Assembly: GCA_007128045.1 (NCBI GenBank)
Contig: SKYG01000151.1
Location: 1 to 8,529 of the forward strand
DNA from: Bacteroidales bacterium
GTDB taxonomy: Bacteria > Bacteroidota > Bacteroidia > Bacteroidales > UBA7960
Length of the DNA stretch: 8,529 nt
Reading direction: 5' to 3'
The notes under the pieces: generated by a model
What the model saw: only the letters and a program-made list of their open reading frames with translations
Databases searched by the model: none
What the model was told of the DNA's origin: nothing
Made by a program: the position numbers and the translations under genes
Shown: positions 6,188 to 8,529 of the stretch, piece after piece
Position numbering within the stretch: position 1 is the first letter of the stretch
Layout of the letters: the number at the start of each line of letters is the position of its first letter

Positions 6188-6361
6188 TTTCCTCCTCCAA
6201 ACAGCGAAGCTACCGTGTATATCCCATCAGGAGAAATTTCTGTGTCAAGCATAGTTGGAGAGCAGTTAATATCAGATAATCACGTATCTTTGGTAAAAGA
6301 AGAAGGGGATTATTCGATGTATAAACTGGGAAACATATGGAACACCGACGAGACTTTTTAA
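6188..6361 (+). pseudogene. C-terminal scrap of a second GH78 rhamnosidase
   Basis: A frame just after the rhamnosidase stop, shifted by +1 and preceded by TAA (6185-6187), reads PPPNSEATVYIPSGEISV. It continues to VSLVKEEGDYSMYKLGN. This closely follows the last strands of the GH78 C-terminal beta domain (P-x-N-T-x-A-T-V-Y-I-P ... G-x-Y-x-x-x-x-V-G-S-G). The upstream enzyme already has its own counterpart of this region (SDIKAPRGVRI), so the scrap comes from a different GH78 gene, not from a simple frameshift of the neighbour. Similarity ends at about 6333, just before the reductase ATG at 6337, and the frame then runs to a TAA at 6359-6361. It has no start codon or catalytic part. A deletion between tandem rhamnosidase genes would explain it. 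Confidence 0.6.
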
Positions 6362-7341
6362 AAAAAATGGCGGGGTTCACCGCCGGACTTACCTTACCAC
6401 TTTCGTTGTTTGCCGCTGAAGAAGAAGAGCGAGACAGAATGGGATTGCTATTACCCACCCGAAAGTTGGGGAAAACAGGGGAGTCTGTCACCATGTTAGG
6501 TATTGGGGGGTTTCACCTCCATTGGACCACGGATATGGATGCCAGGGATGTCATTATGACGGCGATGAGAAACGGCATTCGCTTTTTTGACACTGCTGAG
6601 GGTTATGGCCCTCAAGTTAGTGAGATCAGGATGGGAAAGTTCTTAACTCCGCGGTTTCGCGACCTGGTCTATCTGATGACGAAGTCACAAGCCCGCGACC
6701 CGGAAACGGCGCGCAAGCACCTTGAGGGGTCTCTGGAGCGTTTGAAGACAGATTATCTGGATCTGTGGCAGATGCATAGCTTGCTGACCCCCGAAGATGT
6801 AGATGAACGCATAGACAACGGGGTGCTCGATGTATTCATCGAAGCAAAAAGGAGCGGAAAGGTGCGCCATATCGGATTTACAGGCCACCAGAACCCATAT
6901 GCTTTCTTACGCATGCTCGAACGCACCGGCGACATGGATATCTGGGATGCAGCGCAGATGCCGGTAAACCCACTTGATGCTGCCAGCACCCATAGCTTCA
7001 CCGCCCTGGTATTGCCAGAGCTGCTGAAAAGGGATATCGGCGTTTTGGCCATGAAGACGTTGGCCGACGGCCGATTCTTTGCTGAGAAGAACCTGCACCA
7101 ATGGCATACCGACAATCCCATCATCCCAGATGTGATGAGCATCGCCGATGCACAACATTTTGCCTGGTCGCTACCCATTAGCACCTTGATCACTGGCGCC
7201 GAAAACACCCGCTTTCTGGAAGAGAAAATCGAGTTGGCAAAACAGTTTAAGCAACTCAGCGAAGAAGATCGTCTTGCCTTGGTTGAAAGGGTGTCTGACC
7301 TGTCTGTATATGGGAGCCTGGAATATTACAAAAGAGTATAG
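6337..7341 (+). CDS. Tat-exported aldo/keto reductase
   Basis: The product is 334 aa. It begins MEHRRDFLKKMAGFTAG, a twin-arginine signal (RRDFLK at 4-9) with a hydrophobic stretch ending in a likely cleavage site near LFAA-EE (about residue 27). The mature domain is an NAD(P)H-dependent (beta/alpha)8 aldo/keto reductase. The catalytic tetrad is visible: D85 and Y90 in FFDTAEGYG, K116 in LMTKS and H147 in DLWQMHS. Later come KVRHIGFTGH and ITGAEN, the latter near the cofactor-binding end. Tat export implies folding with the nucleotide cofactor in the cytoplasm before transfer to the periplasm, as in other exported PUL oxidoreductases. The substrate is not evident; a sugar or sugar lactone is plausible from the flanking rhamnosidases. 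The ATG lies inside the 3' end of the GH78 scrap's frame, suggesting that the junction was formed by deletion. The length is normal. Confidence 0.88.
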   Translation: MEHRRDFLKKMAGFTAGLTLPLSLFAAEEEERDRMGLLLPTRKLGKTGESVTMLGIGGFHLHWTTDMDARDVIMTAMRNGIRFFDTAEGYGPQVSEIRMGKFLTPRFRDLVYLMTKSQARDPETARKHLEGSLERLKTDYLDLWQMHSLLTPEDVDERIDNGVLDVFIEAKRSGKVRHIGFTGHQNPYAFLRMLERTGDMDIWDAAQMPVNPLDAASTHSFTALVLPELLKRDIGVLAMKTLADGRFFAEKNLHQWHTDNPIIPDVMSIADAQHFAWSLPISTLITGAENTRFLEEKIELAKQFKQLSEEDRLALVERVSDLSVYGSLEYYKRV

Positions 7342-7442
7342 TCTGATTTGCGTCTTTTTCTGTAACGGTTTTGAAGGCATTGCATACAGTATTGCATATG
7401 CTATACATATAATCTATTGTAAACTATCTTAAACCAAATCAC
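7342..7442. repeat. Short intergenic region with paired ATTGCATA repeats
   Basis: The 101-base gap between reductase and rhamnosidase contains ATTGCATA twice (7379-7386 and 7391-7398), spaced 12 bases start to start. The second copy runs into the palindrome GCATATGC (7394-7401). Direct repeats at about one helical turn followed by a dyad suit a regulator site for the downstream gene. No exact TAnnTTTG element or terminator hairpin was found. Confidence 0.35.
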
Positions 7443-8529
7443 ATGAAGCGTATTTTACTATTTTTTGCAATCCTGGTAATTGCCAGCGGAAACCTCCTGG
7501 GCAAGACTGAACTCACCGATCTCAGGGCAGAAAACCTAAGGGAGCCTTTGGGATTGTCTGCCACAACGCCCAGACTGTCATGGAAGATCATCTCTGATGA
7601 ATTTGACCAGGTACAAACCGCGTACCAGGTGTTGGTAGCCTCTTCACCACGCCTGCTTACCCCATCAAGGGCCGACCTGTGGAACAGTGAAAAGGTGAAC
7701 TCCGGACAAAATGTACTGGTTGAGTATGCAGGAACAGCGTTGGAATCACGCCAGCAATGTTGGTGGCAGGTCAGGGTATGGGATAAAAACGGCAGAGCCA
7801 CTGCATGGTCTGAGCCAGCCTATTTTGAAATGGGGCTGCTGAGTCCTAGTGACTGGGAGGCAGAATGGATCAAAACAGCCATTCAGTTTGATGAATATTT
7901 ATACCCCTCGCCCATGTTCAGAACAGAGTTTCTGCTTAACAAACCCATTCAGCAGGCACGCCTGTACGCCACGAGCAAGGGCTTATACGAGTTCTATCTG
8001 AATGGCGATCGGGTAGGAGATGACCTACTTACCCCGGGCTTTACCAGCTATGAACACCGCATACAATACCAGGTGTATGATGTTACCGATATGATGAACC
8101 GTGGTGAGAACGCGGCTGGTATTATTCTGGGCAATGGATGGTACCGTGCATTCAATCCCAACAACAGACCCATGCCCCCCATTCAGGACCTGAAGGTTCT
8201 GGCACAACTCGAAGTCGTGTTCCGCGATGGAAGCAGGCAAACGATCGTTACCGGTCCCAATTGGCGGTCTTCCACTGGCCCAGTGCTGGTTTCGACAATG
8301 TTTGATGGTGAGACTTACGATGCCCGCCTGGAAATGCCAGGCTGGAATACAACAGGCTTTGATGACACCGCATGGCATGGAGTTGTGCCGACAGGCGATA
8401 ACAAAGACAACGTAGTTGCCTCTCTGTCCCAGCCAGTAAGGCGCATCGATGAGCTTACGCCCATAGAGATCATTTATACCCCTGAAGGAGATACCGTTAT
8501 TGATATGGGACAAAATATGGTTGGCTGGT
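7443..8529 (+). CDS. Alpha-L-rhamnosidase, GH78 family, N-terminal part (3' truncated by window edge)
   Basis: There are 362 codons plus one base, open to the window end. The start MKRILLFFAILVIASGNLLG is a signal peptide without a lipobox Cys, so secretion or periplasmic location is expected. Residues 22-140 form the fibronectin-like GH78 N-domain (LTDLRAENLREPLGL, SATTPRLSWK, AYQVLVASSP, CWWQVRVWDKNG, DWEAEWI). Residues about 155-330 form the second beta-sandwich (ARLYATSKGLYEFYLNG, DLLTPGFTSYEHRIQYQVYD, ILGNGWYRAF). From about 331 the third sandwich begins, with VIDMGQNMVGW. These are textbook features of full-size GH78 enzymes of about 900 aa. The barrel with the acid and base residues lies beyond the window, so activity cannot be judged. 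Unlike the compact enzyme at 4417-6183, it keeps all extra N-terminal domains. The two probably cleave different rhamnosyl linkages of the same glycan. Confidence 0.92.
   Translation, partial: MKRILLFFAILVIASGNLLGKTELTDLRAENLREPLGLSATTPRLSWKIISDEFDQVQTAYQVLVASSPRLLTPSRADLWNSEKVNSGQNVLVEYAGTALESRQQCWWQVRVWDKNGRATAWSEPAYFEMGLLSPSDWEAEWIKTAIQFDEYLYPSPMFRTEFLLNKPIQQARLYATSKGLYEFYLNGDRVGDDLLTPGFTSYEHRIQYQVYDVTDMMNRGENAAGIILGNGWYRAFNPNNRPMPPIQDLKVLAQLEVVFRDGSRQTIVTGPNWRSSTGPVLVSTMFDGETYDARLEMPGWNTTGFDDTAWHGVVPTGDNKDNVVASLSQPVRRIDELTPIEIIYTPEGDTVIDMGQNMVGW

Noticed and set aside
6753..7208. 151-codon minus-strand frame
   Set aside because: It lies antisense to the aldo/keto reductase core, with composition typical of a shadow frame.
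8025..8513. 162-codon minus-strand frame
   Set aside because: It lies antisense to the well-supported GH78 N-terminal domains and has no family features.
1..8529. CRISPR array, tRNA or rRNA genes
   Set aside because: No regularly spaced repeats and no recognisable structural RNA sequence were seen on either strand.

Overview
The window looks like an accessory, carbohydrate-degrading part of a Bacteroidota (Bacteroidetes) chromosome, possibly from a metagenome. The reasons are: two alpha-L-rhamnosidase (GH78-type) genes, a probable sulfatase tail, a Tat-exported aldo/keto reductase, weak Shine-Dalgarno sequences, and a TAnnTTTG-like promoter element. It reads as one end of a polysaccharide utilisation locus (PUL) whose left half has been interrupted and eroded. 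Taxonomy is inferred; no rRNA or other marker is present.

Layout. Bases 2-337 are the C-terminus of a HEAT-repeat protein, probably a sulfatase. A GTG start overlapping its stop opens a Tat-type signal peptide (334-375) that breaks off after about 10 codons. From there to about 4089 lies visibly more A+T-rich DNA with two nucleotidyltransferase toxin/antitoxin-like modules in divergent orientation. Module 1 (minus strand, 372-1957) is a 330-aa winged-helix regulator plus a 202-aa nucleotidyltransferase that seems to lack an internal block. Module 2 (plus strand, 2636-4089) is a complete AbiEi/AbiEii pair with a 4-base start/stop overlap and a strong 13-bp inverted repeat (2563-2595) in its promoter. 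Between the modules (2209-2469) sits a startless fragment that reads from a GH43-like piece straight into the end of a CBM6-like domain.

To the right, 4117-4244 holds a possible frameshifted beta-sandwich remnant. Next come a compact GH78-type rhamnosidase (4417-6183), a loose C-terminal scrap of another GH78 enzyme (6188-6361), a Tat-exported aldo/keto reductase (6337-7341), and the N-terminal part of a full-size GH78 rhamnosidase (7443 to the window end).

How it fits together. The plus-strand enzymes would act outside the cytoplasm on a rhamnose-containing, possibly sulfated glycan, with the reductase perhaps acting on an oxidised sugar. The two TA-like modules are unrelated to that job and probably serve phage defence or stabilisation of the inserted DNA. 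Every gene remnant that I can identify is plus strand and CAZyme- or PUL-like. This suggests that an ancestral plus-strand PUL operon was broken by acquisition of the modules and by repeated deletions. I did not find a wholly new system. The most unusual features are the paired divergent nucleotidyltransferase modules nested in PUL debris and the internally shortened module-1 toxin.
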